Assembly (NCBI GenBank): GCA_947503625.1
Contig: CANNEK010000003.1
Location: forward strand, 803,356-867,355
Source: an uncultured Kordiimonas sp.
GTDB taxonomy: Bacteria; Pseudomonadota; Alphaproteobacteria; Sphingomonadales; Kordiimonadaceae
Direction: 5' to 3'
DNA: 64,000 nucleotides
Shown in pieces: positions 15,260-24,983 of the stretch (position 1 is its first letter; each line of letters begins with the position of its first letter). The notes under the pieces were generated by a model. It saw only the letters and a list, made by a program, of their open reading frames with translations. It was not told where the DNA came from and searched no databases. The position numbers and the translations under genes are program-made.

Positions 15260-17176
15260 ATGAGTAACGCAGACAGATCCAGTTTACCGACCAGCGCAGG
15301 CATCATTCGATTGCTGTCCGAGCGAACCATCAACCGCATTGCTGCGGGTGAAGTTGTGGAGCGCCCAGCGAGCGCGGTGAAGGAGCTGGTTGAAAATGCA
15401 ATTGATGCCGGCGCAACACAAATCGATGTGGTGATGCGCGAAGGCGGACGCTCGCTCATTCAGGTGAAAGACGATGGCTGCGGCATGGGCCCGGATGAGC
15501 TATCGCTGGCGGTGGAACGGCATGCCACATCCAAATTGCGCGATGAAGACTTGGTTAACATCGGCTCTCTGGGGTTCAGGGGAGAAGCGCTCGCCTCCAT
15601 AGGCGCCGTATCGCACCTGACAGTAACATCGCGGGCGGACGGTGCACCCGAAGCCTGGATGGTGGCTGTGGATGCAGGCACCAAATCCGAGATCATGCCC
15701 GCCGCTTTGTCGGCAGGCACGGTTATCGAAGTCAGAGACCTGTTTTTCGCCACGCCTGCCCGGCTCAAGTTCCTGAAAACCAATCGCACGGAATATGGTC
15801 AGGCCTCCGACGTGATGAAGCGGCTGGCGATGGCACACCCCGAAGTCGCGTTCACGCTTTCTGACGGCGACCGCACCACATTCCGCGCACCACATGCCGC
15901 AAATCTTGTTGGCAACGCACGGCTTGAAAGGCTGGGGTCGATCCTTGGCAAGGAGTTCCGGGAAAATGCCCTCGAGATAGATGCCGAGCGTGAAGGTATG
16001 CACCTGACGGGCTTTGCGGGCCTTCCCACCTACAGTCGCGGTAACGCGATGCAGCAATATCTGTTCGTGAACGGTCGTCCGGTGAAAGACAGGATGCTGA
16101 ACGGTGCCGTGAGAGGGGCTTATCAGGACTATCTGGCGCGTGACCGGCACCCTTCACTCGCACTGTTTCTGGACGTTCCGGCCAGCTTCGTTGACGTGAA
16201 TGTTCATCCGGCGAAGACGGAAGTCCGTTTCAAGGACGCGGGGATGGTGCGCGGCTTGATCGTCTCGTCGCTCAGGCATGCGCTTGCGGCGGCAGGCCAT
16301 AGGGCTTCGACGACGGTTGCTGACGCAGCGCTCGGCGCCATGCGGCCCCGGACCGGAACGCCGGGCATGCCCTGGTCGGGCAGTTCGTCTGGCCCGGGAT
16401 ACGGTGAAGGTCGCCCGACGCTGCCACAGGGGTTTGCTGATGTAGTAAACCAGATATACGCCCCGGATCAGCCCCGCCCACAAGCGGGTTTTGGTGAAGG
16501 GGAGCAGATGGGCTTTGAAACCCACGGCGATATGGCAGCACCCAGCGCACGGGCACCCGAAGCCTATGGCACAGAAACGGAACAGGTTCTGAGCAGCTAT
16601 CCGCTCGGCAGCGCGCGCGGGCAGGTCCACGCAACTTATATTGTCAGCCAAACGACGGACGGTCTTGTGATCGTGGATCAGCACGCTGCGCACGAACGGC
16701 TGGTGTATGAGCGCATGAAAAAGCAGATCGCTGCAACAGGCGTCGCGCGACAGGCCCTTCTATTGCCTGAGGTTGTCGAGCTTGAAGAAGCCCCGGCGGC
16801 AAGGCTTACGGCGCGGGCGGAAGAACTGGCGGCGCTGGGCCTGATTGTAGAACCCTTCGGTGAAGGCGCTGTGATGGTGCGGGAGGTGCCCGCGATGCTC
16901 GGCAAGCTGGATGTCAAAGGCCTTGTGCGTGACCTTGCTGACGAGATCACAGAACTTGATGAAGCCTTGTCACTCAAGGAAAAACTGGAAGATGTGTGCG
17001 GCACCATGGCATGCCACGGCAGCGTGCGAGCAGGCCGAAGGTTAACGGTTGAAGAAATGAATGCCCTGCTCAGGGAAATGGAAGAAACGCCTCATTCAGG
17101 GCAGTGCAATCATGGCCGCCCTACTTACGTGGAACTCAAACTCGCGGATATCGAAAAACTGTTTGGACGCCGCTGA
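15260..17176 (+). CDS. mutL: DNA mismatch repair protein MutL (endonuclease type)
   Basis: The N-terminal GHKL ATPase has ENAIDAG near residue 45, DDGCGMGP near 74 and [15 protein letters not shown] near 103. The C-terminal domain contains [12 protein letters not shown] from Asp473, which fits the DQHA(X)2E(X)4E metal-binding nuclease motif of MutL proteins from bacteria without MutH. The supporting motifs ACHGSVRAG (Cys585) and CNHGRP (Cys616) are also present. It should therefore nick DNA itself during mismatch repair. The linker (~335-450) is Gly/Pro-rich. Length 638 is normal. The 3' end converges on the hydrolase gene with 11 nt between. Confidence 0.95.
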   Translation: MSNADRSSLPTSAGIIRLLSERTINRIAAGEVVERPASAVKELVENAIDAGATQIDVVMREGGRSLIQVKDDGCGMGPDELSLAVERHATSKLRDEDLVNIGSLGFRGEALASIGAVSHLTVTSRADGAPEAWMVAVDAGTKSEIMPAALSAGTVIEVRDLFFATPARLKFLKTNRTEYGQASDVMKRLAMAHPEVAFTLSDGDRTTFRAPHAANLVGNARLERLGSILGKEFRENALEIDAEREGMHLTGFAGLPTYSRGNAMQQYLFVNGRPVKDRMLNGAVRGAYQDYLARDRHPSLALFLDVPASFVDVNVHPAKTEVRFKDAGMVRGLIVSSLRHALAAAGHRASTTVADAALGAMRPRTGTPGMPWSGSSSGPGYGEGRPTLPQGFADVVNQIYAPDQPRPQAGFGEGEQMGFETHGDMAAPSARAPEAYGTETEQVLSSYPLGSARGQVHATYIVSQTTDGLVIVDQHAAHERLVYERMKKQIAATGVARQALLLPEVVELEEAPAARLTARAEELAALGLIVEPFGEGAVMVREVPAMLGKLDVKGLVRDLADEITELDEALSLKEKLEDVCGTMACHGSVRAGRRLTVEEMNALLREMEETPHSGQCNHGRPTYVELKLADIEKLFGRR

Positions 17177-17187
17177 CCGTTCGGCTT

Positions 17188-18024
17188 TCAAACCAGCGAC
17201 AACAAGGTTTCAGCCGCCAGATCAGGATGTGTCATCATCGCATTTCTGGGTGCATCGATGCCCCTATAGGTCCAGCCCGGCCCTTTGGCAGGCCCCACCA
17301 TCCGCGGCGACGACATGCGGTATTTTTGCCCGATGCAATGAATGAAAGCAGGGTCGAGGCCGTCCCACCCGCCATTTTCCAGCACCAGTTCATCGGTCCA
17401 TTGGCGGGCAGGATGCATGGTGATAAGTTTTTTCAGGCGGGCAATGTGATCCGTTTCGCTTTTCGGCACCAGCATTTCAACAGGGTATTCGTCCCATAAT
17501 TGCATCTGGTAACCATCAACAAACTTCTCTGCCCGCGCTTTCCACCAGTCCGGGTATTCACCCGTTTCCGGGTCGCGGGTAACAGCACTCATGACACCCC
17601 GGCGGGGCACCAGTGCATCAAAAAAAACAATGCGGCGGACGCGGTCTTTTTCCCGGTCTGCTGCACCGGTGATCGTCAGGCCGCTATAGGAATGCCCGAC
17701 AAGAATAACGTTCTCTAACTCGTTAAAACGCAGCACATTGGCAATGTCTTCAATATGGGTTTCAAGACCAATATCAGGTGAGGAAAGGTGAACCCGTTCA
17801 CCGCACCCGGTGCAGGTTGGGGTGAAGACACGATGCCCGGCATTTTCAAGCCGGTCTTTCACATCGCGCCAGACCCAACCACCGTGCCACGTGCCATGCA
17901 CCAGAACAAAAGCCGGTTTGTCGGTTCTTTCGTTTTTGGGCTGCAAAGAGTTTGTTGCCGTCGGGGCAAGGGTCGCAGCCCCAAACGCAGCGGCACCCAC
18001 AATTATATCACGACGCTTGATCAT
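17188..18024 (-). CDS. Secreted alpha/beta-hydrolase (esterase-like)
   Basis: The N-terminus MIKRRDIIVGAAAFGAATLA resembles a twin-arginine signal peptide. The fold motifs are the oxyanion loop LVHGTWHGGW at 41-50, the nucleophile elbow GHSYSG at 110-115 (Ser112), and a late histidine in DPAFIHCIGQKY or nearby. The arrangement resembles salicylate-esterase/hydroxynitrile-lyase-like hydrolases (EstC group). The substrate is unknown. It is a single gene between mutL (convergent) and the DUF6702-like gene on the same strand, 72 nt upstream. Confidence 0.85.
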   Translation of the reverse strand: MIKRRDIIVGAAAFGAATLAPTATNSLQPKNERTDKPAFVLVHGTWHGGWVWRDVKDRLENAGHRVFTPTCTGCGERVHLSSPDIGLETHIEDIANVLRFNELENVILVGHSYSGLTITGAADREKDRVRRIVFFDALVPRRGVMSAVTRDPETGEYPDWWKARAEKFVDGYQMQLWDEYPVEMLVPKSETDHIARLKKLITMHPARQWTDELVLENGGWDGLDPAFIHCIGQKYRMSSPRMVGPAKGPGWTYRGIDAPRNAMMTHPDLAAETLLSLV

Positions 18025-18096
18025 GGCTCTTCTTCTCGACCATCACTGAAACACCCCGCACCGCCTTATGGTGAGGCTCAATGAACAGATCGGCGA

Positions 18097-18627
18097 CTAG
18101 TTCTTGATCGCGATTGTCTGCAACTCAACTGAGCCATCGAAGGTGGCGGTTTTAATCTCGTCCAGTCCTTCAATGTTAACGGTGTTGATCTGTTGTGGCC
18201 AGAGGTCACGAAGCGCATCGTGCCGGATGGTCAGATGTTCAATATCAGCTTTTGCAGGTGTCTCCTGATAAACCCAGAAAAACTGCCGCTCGATTTCAAA
18301 ACCAACAGGCACAAGAGGCAAGGCACTCACCCCGTCGTCAGTCATCGCAAACCGTTCACCAACATAGTCGGCAAACAGGCTTTGCGTTTCGCTTGAACCG
18401 AGGATATCAGCGTCCTTGCCGAAAATCTGCCGGACCGCATGCTCGGCATCATGAAGATAAAAACGGTGCATAACCTCAATGTTGCCGGTGCGCGGGTTGA
18501 AAAGCACTTTGGTGATTGCGGCTTTTTGCTGATGTGAAAAGGCAGGCGCGACAACCGCGCCTGCCAGCACTATCAGGGCCAGAACCATCCGGGAAAGACG
18601 AAATACTCTAAACACTGCGATCCGCAT
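18097..18627 (-). CDS. DUF6702-like secreted protein
   Basis: This 176-residue protein has a signal peptide (MVLALIVLAGAVVAPAFSHQ). The mature part starts with KAAITKVLFNPRTGNIEVMHRFYLHDAEHA, in which the strand plus MHRFYLHD pattern is what I associate with the DUF6702 family. No enzymatic motif is visible. Its ATG overlaps the stop codon of the M1 peptidase gene in a TAATG junction, so the two are translationally coupled. That suggests a periplasmic partner or accessory of the peptidase; this role is inference. Confidence 0.65.
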   Translation of the reverse strand: MRIAVFRVFRLSRMVLALIVLAGAVVAPAFSHQQKAAITKVLFNPRTGNIEVMHRFYLHDAEHAVRQIFGKDADILGSSETQSLFADYVGERFAMTDDGVSALPLVPVGFEIERQFFWVYQETPAKADIEHLTIRHDALRDLWPQQINTVNIEGLDEIKTATFDGSVELQTIAIKN

Positions 18628-21071
18628 TATTTGTCTTTCTTGTCGTCTTTCTTCAGCTCTGTTTTGATATCCTGCATGATATCTCGCTGCACTTTGGCTT
18701 TCGATTTGGGTGATTTGAAAGCTTCAATGCGGGACGGAATAATGCGGCGAGGATAATAGTTATTTTCCACGTCGACATCAGCCGTTTCCCAATAAGGGTC
18801 CACAACAACCTGTGTCAGTTCCTTGTCGGTAACGATCAGCTTTTTCACCGCGTCCGGTGTGCGTCGCCAGATTTCTGCCGGAATGTGCAGACTATCGGTA
18901 CTGCCATCTGCAAACGTCATCTCAAGGATGATCGGCATCACCAGCCCGCCCTTGTTGGAGAAATCTAGAATATAATAATTCCTGTCTTCCTCCACCGCGC
19001 GCTCAAGCGCCTTGCGCTCCCAGTCTTCCAGACCGCTCAGAAGGTCACTATAGTCGTTGCGTTCCTTATTGGTTACGGTGAAACGATCGTTTTCGTCGTA
19101 AAAGTCACGTACGTCAGGGTTAAGCTCAACCCACAACTGCTTGCCTTCTTGTCTGTTACGCTCGACGAACAGAGAGGCCGGCTTGTCAGCCTCTACCTGA
19201 CGAAGACGGGCGAAATCAATGTCCGGATCAAGCGTATCGAGACGCAGCTTGTAAACATGATCAAGCGAGATATCGACGTGATCCGTGCTGTAGAACCAGC
19301 CACGCCAGAACCAGTCCAGGTCAATGCCAGACGCTTCTTCCATTGTACGGAAGAAGTCAGACGGTGTTGGCCGCTTGAACATCCAGCGAGTGGCATACTC
19401 TTTAAACGCAAAGTCAAACAGATCGCGCCCCATAATGGTCTCGCGCAATATATTCAGCGCTGCGGCAGGCTTGGTATAGGCATTTGGCCCCAAGCGCCAG
19501 ACACTGTCAGACTGCGTCATGATTGGCACCTGACGCGATGACTTCATATAGTCAACAATATCACGCGGCTCCACACCCCAGGGAATGGTCGGGTCCCACT
19601 CGCGGCCGGCAACACCGTCCAGATAACTGTTCAGGCCTTCATCCATCCAGGTCCACTGACGTTCGTCCGAGTTTACAATCATCGGGAAATAGTTGTGCCC
19701 GACTTCATGGATAACCACTCCAATCAGAAAGCGTTTTTCCGCCTGACTATATGTGCGGCTGCCATCTTCCTGCAGTTTGGTCCGTGGGCCATTGAAGGTG
19801 ATCATGGGATATTCCATCCCGCCCACCGGGCCATTCACTGACTGCGAAACCGGGTACGGATAATCAAACGAGAAACGGGAGTAGACCTCCATTGTGTGCA
19901 CCACCGCTTCTGTTGAATATTTTTTCCAGAGGTCGCCGCCTTCTTTCGGGTAGAAAGACATGGCCATAACAAACGGCTGCACATTGCCGCCCTGATTGTA
20001 GCCTTTGGCGTCCCACATGAACTTCCGCGAAGAAGCCCACGCGAAATCACGAACGTTTTCGGCCGCGAAACGCCATGTTTTGGTATCGTCGGTTCCTTCT
20101 TTTTCGTTTTCCAGAGCTTCTTCAGCCGTCACGATGAAAACAGGCCTTTCGGCAGTGCGCGCTTCATCAAGGCGGTTACGCTGTTCGCGCGTTAAAACCT
20201 CATTCGGATTCTGAAGTGTGCCGGTTGACGAAACAATGTGATCGGCAGGAACTGTCATCTCAACTTCATAGTTGCCGAACTCAAGTGTGAATTCGCCGCG
20301 CCCAAGAAATTCCTTGTTGGTCCATGCTTCATAATCGGTATACGCGTGAAGCCGCGGGAACCACTGCGCCAGCAGGAAAATATCGTTGCCACCTTCACGC
20401 TCATCATCCGGGAAGTGTTCATACCCCCCTCTGGCGGAAACAGTGTTTTCGTCAACCATGTTAAACGTGAAGTCCACATTGAAACTGGTGTTCCCGCCGG
20501 GCGCGAGTGGAGTAGCCAGGTCAACGCGCATGAGAGTGCCAACAATGGTGAACTTCAAGTCGGACCCATCAGCACCCGTGACACCGCCGATAACGTAGCC
20601 AAGTTCATTATCTTCCATAAACTGTTGGCGACGCAGCTCTTCGAAGCTGAGTTTGGCAGGCGTCCTGCCGTTCGCCGCCAAGGTAACAGGACCTCGCCGC
20701 CCGATACCGGCAAACGAGTTGCTGCGTTCCGCCATAGAATCATTTCTAAAAACATTCTGGTCCAGCTGCAGCCAAAGATACTTCAATGTATCGGGCGAAT
20801 TATTCTGGTAACGAATGGTTTCAGAGGCTGTGATGCGCCGATTGTCTTCATCAAGTGTTGCCCTGATCTGATAATCGACTTTTTGCTGCCAATACTGATG
20901 ACCGGGTTCGCCCGCCGCATTCCGGTAAACATTCGGTGTTGGCAAAACTTCGTCAAGCTGACGAAACTTGTCTTGGAAATTGCCCTTGGTTTGTTTCACC
21001 GCGTCAGCGCTGACTGCGCCAGACGCAAAAGCGACAATCGCCGTTAAGACAATCAAGCCTCTTTTCATCAT
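18627..21071 (-). CDS. M1-family zinc metallopeptidase, secreted
   Basis: An 814-residue protein when started at the ATG at 21071, which has AGAGGA just upstream and opens a clean signal peptide (MMKRGLIVLTAIVAFASGAV). The frame runs further up to 21224, but that part has no signal peptide. The gluzincin motif HEVGH starts at residue 455 and is followed by WMDEGLNSYLDG with the third zinc ligand Glu. GGMEYPMI upstream corresponds to the aminopeptidase GxMEN loop. It probably trims peptides in the periplasm. The C-terminus is rich in Lys and Asp. It is first in a pair with the DUF6702-like gene. Confidence 0.92.
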   Translation of the reverse strand: MMKRGLIVLTAIVAFASGAVSADAVKQTKGNFQDKFRQLDEVLPTPNVYRNAAGEPGHQYWQQKVDYQIRATLDEDNRRITASETIRYQNNSPDTLKYLWLQLDQNVFRNDSMAERSNSFAGIGRRGPVTLAANGRTPAKLSFEELRRQQFMEDNELGYVIGGVTGADGSDLKFTIVGTLMRVDLATPLAPGGNTSFNVDFTFNMVDENTVSARGGYEHFPDDEREGGNDIFLLAQWFPRLHAYTDYEAWTNKEFLGRGEFTLEFGNYEVEMTVPADHIVSSTGTLQNPNEVLTREQRNRLDEARTAERPVFIVTAEEALENEKEGTDDTKTWRFAAENVRDFAWASSRKFMWDAKGYNQGGNVQPFVMAMSFYPKEGGDLWKKYSTEAVVHTMEVYSRFSFDYPYPVSQSVNGPVGGMEYPMITFNGPRTKLQEDGSRTYSQAEKRFLIGVVIHEVGHNYFPMIVNSDERQWTWMDEGLNSYLDGVAGREWDPTIPWGVEPRDIVDYMKSSRQVPIMTQSDSVWRLGPNAYTKPAAALNILRETIMGRDLFDFAFKEYATRWMFKRPTPSDFFRTMEEASGIDLDWFWRGWFYSTDHVDISLDHVYKLRLDTLDPDIDFARLRQVEADKPASLFVERNRQEGKQLWVELNPDVRDFYDENDRFTVTNKERNDYSDLLSGLEDWERKALERAVEEDRNYYILDFSNKGGLVMPIILEMTFADGSTDSLHIPAEIWRRTPDAVKKLIVTDKELTQVVVDPYWETADVDVENNYYPRRIIPSRIEAFKSPKSKAKVQRDIMQDIKTELKKDDKKDK

Positions 21072-21284
21072 AGTGTCCTCTTGGTTTTTTTCGTGCCCCC
21101 GCATACCGAAACCGGCGTCGCGGATACCTGTAATCTGCCCTGCCGACCCTGATGGCACGGCTGAACTCCACCCGTCTCTATCAAAGCGGCAAAACGCACC
21201 GCGCGCAAGACCAACCGTGCTCAATTATGCGTTATTGGTCAGTTGTACGGACCTAATCGGGAAAAAAGATCACAAATTAAGGAT

Positions 21285-22415
21285 TTAATGAGGTTGTTTG
21301 ACGCCTTTTACCCAGACTTCTCTGGTCTTGAGTTCCGAATCCATCAATACAAAGTCGGCCTGTTTACCAACCGAAAGTGAGCCGATTACGCTATCCAGTC
21401 CCATAAAACAGGCCGGTGTCAAACTGGCCATTGTGACAGCATCTTCCAGAGACACACCCACTTCGTTTGCGGCAAAACGAACAGCAGACATCATATCGAG
21501 GTCCGAACCGGCAAGGGTGCCTTCAGCATTGGTACACCTGCCGCCTTCAGCGACGATCTGCTGTTCACCCAGCAAAAACTCTTTGCTTTGGCTGCCAACC
21601 GTCGGCATGGCATCCGTTACCAGAATGGATTTCTCGACGCCTTTTGAGTGAATTGCGTGCCGCAAGGCGGCGGCATGCACATGATGGCCATCCGCTATCA
21701 ATCCTGCCCAGGTATTCTGCGATTCCAGCGCGGCACCGACAGCACCCGGCGCGCGGGTTTCAAAGCCGGACATGGCGTTAAATAAATGCGTAAAACCTGT
21801 GATGCCAGCGTCAACCGCCTTCATCGTCTGCTCGTAGGTTGCCGCCGTATGGCCCGCCGATACCACAACACCAGCTTCAACCAACGCCTGGATCAGGCCA
21901 TCATCAACCATTTCCGGTGCAAGCGTTACCAGTGTTTTTCCCTGCTTCAGGGAAGAAAGCATGTCGATGTCTGTATCTGAAAGTTGCCTGAACCTGCCAG
22001 CATCATGAATGCCTTTTTTCAAAGGGTTTAAAAAAGGCCCTTCCAGATGAATACCCATGACACCGGGCACGCCCTGGGCTATCGCCTGATCCACAGCATC
22101 GATGGCAACCGCTATCTTCTCCATGTTGTCACTGATCAAAGTCGGCAGGAAGGCTGTAGTGCCAAAGCGGCGATGTGCATCACCAATGGCACGCACGCCT
22201 TCTAAACTTGGGCTGTCATTAAAAAGGATTCCGCCCCCGCCATTCACCTGAATGTCGAAGAAACCCGGCACCAGAATACCGTCAAGCAGATCATCGTCTT
22301 CAACATGGCCCGGTTTGATATCGGTAATAAAGCCATCGCCAATTGTAACGGTCACACCCTCAATCATAGCGCCCTCAACAAACGCCCTGCTCACTGAAAT
22401 AGACTGGCAGCTCAT
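21285..22415 (-). CDS. nagA: N-acetylglucosamine-6-phosphate deacetylase
   Basis: Removes the acetyl group of GlcNAc-6-P in the cytoplasm. HLEGPFLNP (metal ligand Glu125), SAGHT (His189), THLFNAMS (His210) and the catalytic Asp268 in LVTDAMPTVG are all in place. At 376 residues it is of normal length. It is the last gene of the murQ / FAD-dehydrogenase / nagA operon, 36 nt after the dehydrogenase, and takes the GlcNAc-6-P that MurQ produces. No glucosamine-6-phosphate deaminase (nagB) is in the window, so the next step must be encoded elsewhere. Confidence 0.95.
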   Translation of the reverse strand: MSCQSISVSRAFVEGAMIEGVTVTIGDGFITDIKPGHVEDDDLLDGILVPGFFDIQVNGGGGILFNDSPSLEGVRAIGDAHRRFGTTAFLPTLISDNMEKIAVAIDAVDQAIAQGVPGVMGIHLEGPFLNPLKKGIHDAGRFRQLSDTDIDMLSSLKQGKTLVTLAPEMVDDGLIQALVEAGVVVSAGHTAATYEQTMKAVDAGITGFTHLFNAMSGFETRAPGAVGAALESQNTWAGLIADGHHVHAAALRHAIHSKGVEKSILVTDAMPTVGSQSKEFLLGEQQIVAEGGRCTNAEGTLAGSDLDMMSAVRFAANEVGVSLEDAVTMASLTPACFMGLDSVIGSLSVGKQADFVLMDSELKTREVWVKGVKQPH

Positions 22416-22451
22416 ACCGTTTCTGTCACCTTCTGTAAATGTGACGGCCTG

Positions 22452-23828
22452 TCAGTCAACGACAACACCAGCGTTCAGAATATGTTTCGGATCAAACGTA
22501 TTCTTTAACTGGCGCATAACTGCAATCTCTTGTTCGCTGCGGGATTGCGACAGCCAGTCTTTCTTTTCAAAGCCTATACCGTGCTCTGCAGAAACAGACC
22601 CGCCATAGGCAACCAGCGGTTCATAGATAGACCTGTCGGATAGTTCCCTCGCGCCTTCCGCATCTGTGTGCGCCTGAACGAAGAAATGGAGGTTCCCGTC
22701 ACCTACATGCCCGAGAACATAAAGCTTGTTGGTCGGTAGCAGAGCATCAAGTTTTTCCCTGACATCCGCCACATAAGCTTCCATCGCGGTGATAGGCAGG
22801 CTGACATCATACAAAAACACCGGCTTGACCGAAATGATCGCCTCGAAATCGTCCCGGATAGACCAGACCGCTTTACGCTCGGCCTCAGACTTTGGCAGCA
22901 CCGCATCAAGAATGATACCGTCCTCGAACGCCTGCTCCACGACTTCCATGAACCTCGCGTCGTCACGCGCCGGATCACTGCCATCGCATTCAAACAGAAT
23001 ATAATAGGGGTGGGTCCTGTCCATCGGCGGAGAGTGCCATCCGGGTTCAGTCACGGCGCTGAAATAGTCGCCCCACATCGCCTCGAAGGCCGAAAGGCTT
23101 GAGCCAACCGTACTTTTGAGGTGGTTCAATAGTTTAGGCACTGCGGCAAAGTCAGGCAGGGCCGCCAGGGCCGTGTTGCGGGTGGTGGATTGGGGCTGAA
23201 GCCTTATGATGGCCCTGGTAATCACACCCAGCGCCCCTTCGGTACCAACGAACAGTTGCTTCAGATCAAAACCCGCATTGTTTTTCAGCATCTTGTTCAT
23301 TGAAGAGAGAATAGTGCCATCCGGCAAAACTGCCTCAAGCCCCAGCACGAGAGCGCGTGCCATCCCGTATCGAATGACATTAATACCACCTGCATTGGTG
23401 GCAATGTTACCGCCAATGGTACATGAACCACGTGCGCCCAGGTCAAGCGGCAGAAACATACCTTCTTCGGCCACCTTGTTCTGCACCTGCTCGAGAATAG
23501 CACCCGCCTGAACCGTCAGCGTATGGGATATGGTGTCGACTTCCTCGACAGCGTTCATCCGCTCCATCGACAAGACTATATCCTGCCCTTCCGATTGTGT
23601 GCCCTGCACGCAGCCGGTGAGCCCGCCATGTGTGACGACATTCTGGCCAACCGCGTAACAAAGCCCGAGAAGCTTTGAAACCTCAGCTGTCGTTTTCGGG
23701 CGCACGATTGCAAGGGCGCGCATAGGCGACGGGTCCCAGTAACTTGTCGCACGGGCTGACACCTGATCACCCGTCACCACAGCACCAGCTCCAAATTTTT
23801 CCCGCAACGTTTCAAGGAGTTCTGACAT
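22452..23828 (-). CDS. FAD-linked 2-hydroxyacid dehydrogenase, probable D-lactate dehydrogenase
   Basis: This flavoprotein belongs to the GlcD / D-lactate / D-2-hydroxyglutarate dehydrogenase family. The FAD-binding PCMH half contains VVTHGGLTGCVQGTQ, DLGARGSCTIGGNIATNAGG and NVIRYGMARALVLGLEAVLP. The C-terminal half ends GSVSAEHGIGFEKKDWL and FDPKHILNAGVVVD with the conserved His of the active site. Motifs alone do not fix the substrate. Its place between murQ and nagA, with an 8-nt gap to murQ, makes D-lactate (the leaving group of the MurQ reaction) the best candidate. It has no FeS domain and should pass electrons to quinone or another acceptor. Confidence 0.82.
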   Translation of the reverse strand: MSELLETLREKFGAGAVVTGDQVSARATSYWDPSPMRALAIVRPKTTAEVSKLLGLCYAVGQNVVTHGGLTGCVQGTQSEGQDIVLSMERMNAVEEVDTISHTLTVQAGAILEQVQNKVAEEGMFLPLDLGARGSCTIGGNIATNAGGINVIRYGMARALVLGLEAVLPDGTILSSMNKMLKNNAGFDLKQLFVGTEGALGVITRAIIRLQPQSTTRNTALAALPDFAAVPKLLNHLKSTVGSSLSAFEAMWGDYFSAVTEPGWHSPPMDRTHPYYILFECDGSDPARDDARFMEVVEQAFEDGIILDAVLPKSEAERKAVWSIRDDFEAIISVKPVFLYDVSLPITAMEAYVADVREKLDALLPTNKLYVLGHVGDGNLHFFVQAHTDAEGARELSDRSIYEPLVAYGGSVSAEHGIGFEKKDWLSQSRSEQEIAVMRQLKNTFDPKHILNAGVVVD

Positions 23829-23836
23829 ATAAAATC

Positions 23837-24733
23837 CTAGCGATCTCGCGTTGGTGACGGCAATTCATCCAGCACCAATCGAAGGTTTCCATTGTGTTTC
23901 GCAAGCATACGAGCGCTTTCGCCCTGGGTACACCCAAGGCAAATCAATATTGCTTCCTTGATATTGTTGTCCGCCTCGCTGAGGGCCTGTCGCGCACGGT
24001 CGGCAGAACAGCCTGCGATATCGCCGACAATTCCAACCGCGCGGCGTTCAAGCTTCTGATTGGAGACAACCATATCCACCATATAGCCTTTGTAAACACG
24101 ACCCAGTCGCGACATTACGGCGGTTGAAATCATGTTCAGGATAGCTTTCTGGGCGGTGCCTGCTTTCATGCGCGTGGAACCGGCAACCAACTCGCTACCT
24201 GTTTCCGCAACAATGGCGTAGTCAGCCTCCTTGGCAATCGGAGTTGCCGGATTGTTGACAATACCAATGGTCAGCGCCCCGTTTCGCTTCGCCTGACGGA
24301 TCGCCCCCAGCGTGAAAGGTGTTTTACCGCTGGCCGCAACCGCAAGCACAACATCACCCGGGCCAACCTTGTTCCGGTTTATCACGGTCATCGCCGCATC
24401 TGCGGAGTCTTCTGCGCCTTCGACACTTTCGGTTAACGCGTTCAACCCTCCCGCCATACAGAAAAGCGTGCGGCTTGATGGCCAGTTGAATGTCGGCGTT
24501 AGCTCCGCGCCGTCCTGCACGGCCAACCGGCCGGACGTGCCTGAACCGACATAAACAAGCCTGCCCTTTTCCCCCAGCGCCGACGCAGCAGCACCCGCAG
24601 CGCCCGCAATGCTGGTCAGGGCGGGCCTTATCGCCGCCAGAGCGGCCAGCTGGCCCTCATACATTGCCTCAACGGCATCCTCGGCCGACCATTTATCGAA
24701 GTCGGCGTAGCGGTTGCTCACATTCTCTGTCAT
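23837..24733 (-). CDS. murQ: N-acetylmuramic acid 6-phosphate etherase
   Basis: A SIS-fold enzyme that cleaves the lactyl ether of MurNAc-6-P to give GlcNAc-6-P and D-lactate. The signature LVYVGSGTSGRLAVQDGAEL-TPTF lies at 59-82, with Glu77, and Glu108 in ESVEGAED. The 31-residue spacing equals that of the catalytic Glu83/Glu114 pair in E. coli MurQ. The C-terminal helical part (NIKEAILICLGCTQGESARM) is also typical. It is first in the minus-strand operon and divergent from the symporter gene across 246 nt. Confidence 0.93.
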   Translation of the reverse strand: MTENVSNRYADFDKWSAEDAVEAMYEGQLAALAAIRPALTSIAGAAGAAASALGEKGRLVYVGSGTSGRLAVQDGAELTPTFNWPSSRTLFCMAGGLNALTESVEGAEDSADAAMTVINRNKVGPGDVVLAVAASGKTPFTLGAIRQAKRNGALTIGIVNNPATPIAKEADYAIVAETGSELVAGSTRMKAGTAQKAILNMISTAVMSRLGRVYKGYMVDMVVSNQKLERRAVGIVGDIAGCSADRARQALSEADNNIKEAILICLGCTQGESARMLAKHNGNLRLVLDELPSPTRDR

Positions 24734-24979
24734 TCATCACCTACTGGATACTTGGCATCCATTTCTTCCAGACGCCGCATTATTCACCATAAGTCACAGT
24801 CGGGGAAGGCCTGTCGTGAATTGGTGACAGGAAAGTTTCTCAAGAATGCCGTTCTGGAATTTGCCGGGGAATTATGAAACAGTCCAAATCGAATTGCCGG
24901 GTTTTTTTCTGTGGGGAGCAGCTATGAAATTTCGGTTTTACCGAACGGGGAGCGCAAATGACATTGCGCCCATCGCCAG
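24734..24979. promoter_or_regulatory. Divergent control region of the amino-sugar cluster
   Basis: These 246 nt separate murQ (leftward) from the symporter (rightward) and must hold both promoters. The right part contains a coupled leader ORF (24924-24983). I could not assign -35/-10 boxes or an operator with confidence, and no regulator gene lies in the cluster. Confidence 0.4.
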
Positions 24980-24983
24980 ATGA
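24924..24983 (+). CDS. 19-residue leader ORF coupled to the symporter start
   Basis: This short ORF reads MKFRFYRTGSANDIAPIAR and has a strong ribosome-binding site, GGGGAG at 24913-24918, five bases before its ATG. Its TGA stop overlaps the symporter ATG in an ATGA junction. The symporter itself has no visible ribosome-binding site, and its frame is closed by a stop at 24959, so the symporter probably depends on ribosomes finishing this ORF. Whether the peptide has a role of its own cannot be told. Confidence 0.5.
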   Translation: MKFRFYRTGSANDIAPIAR

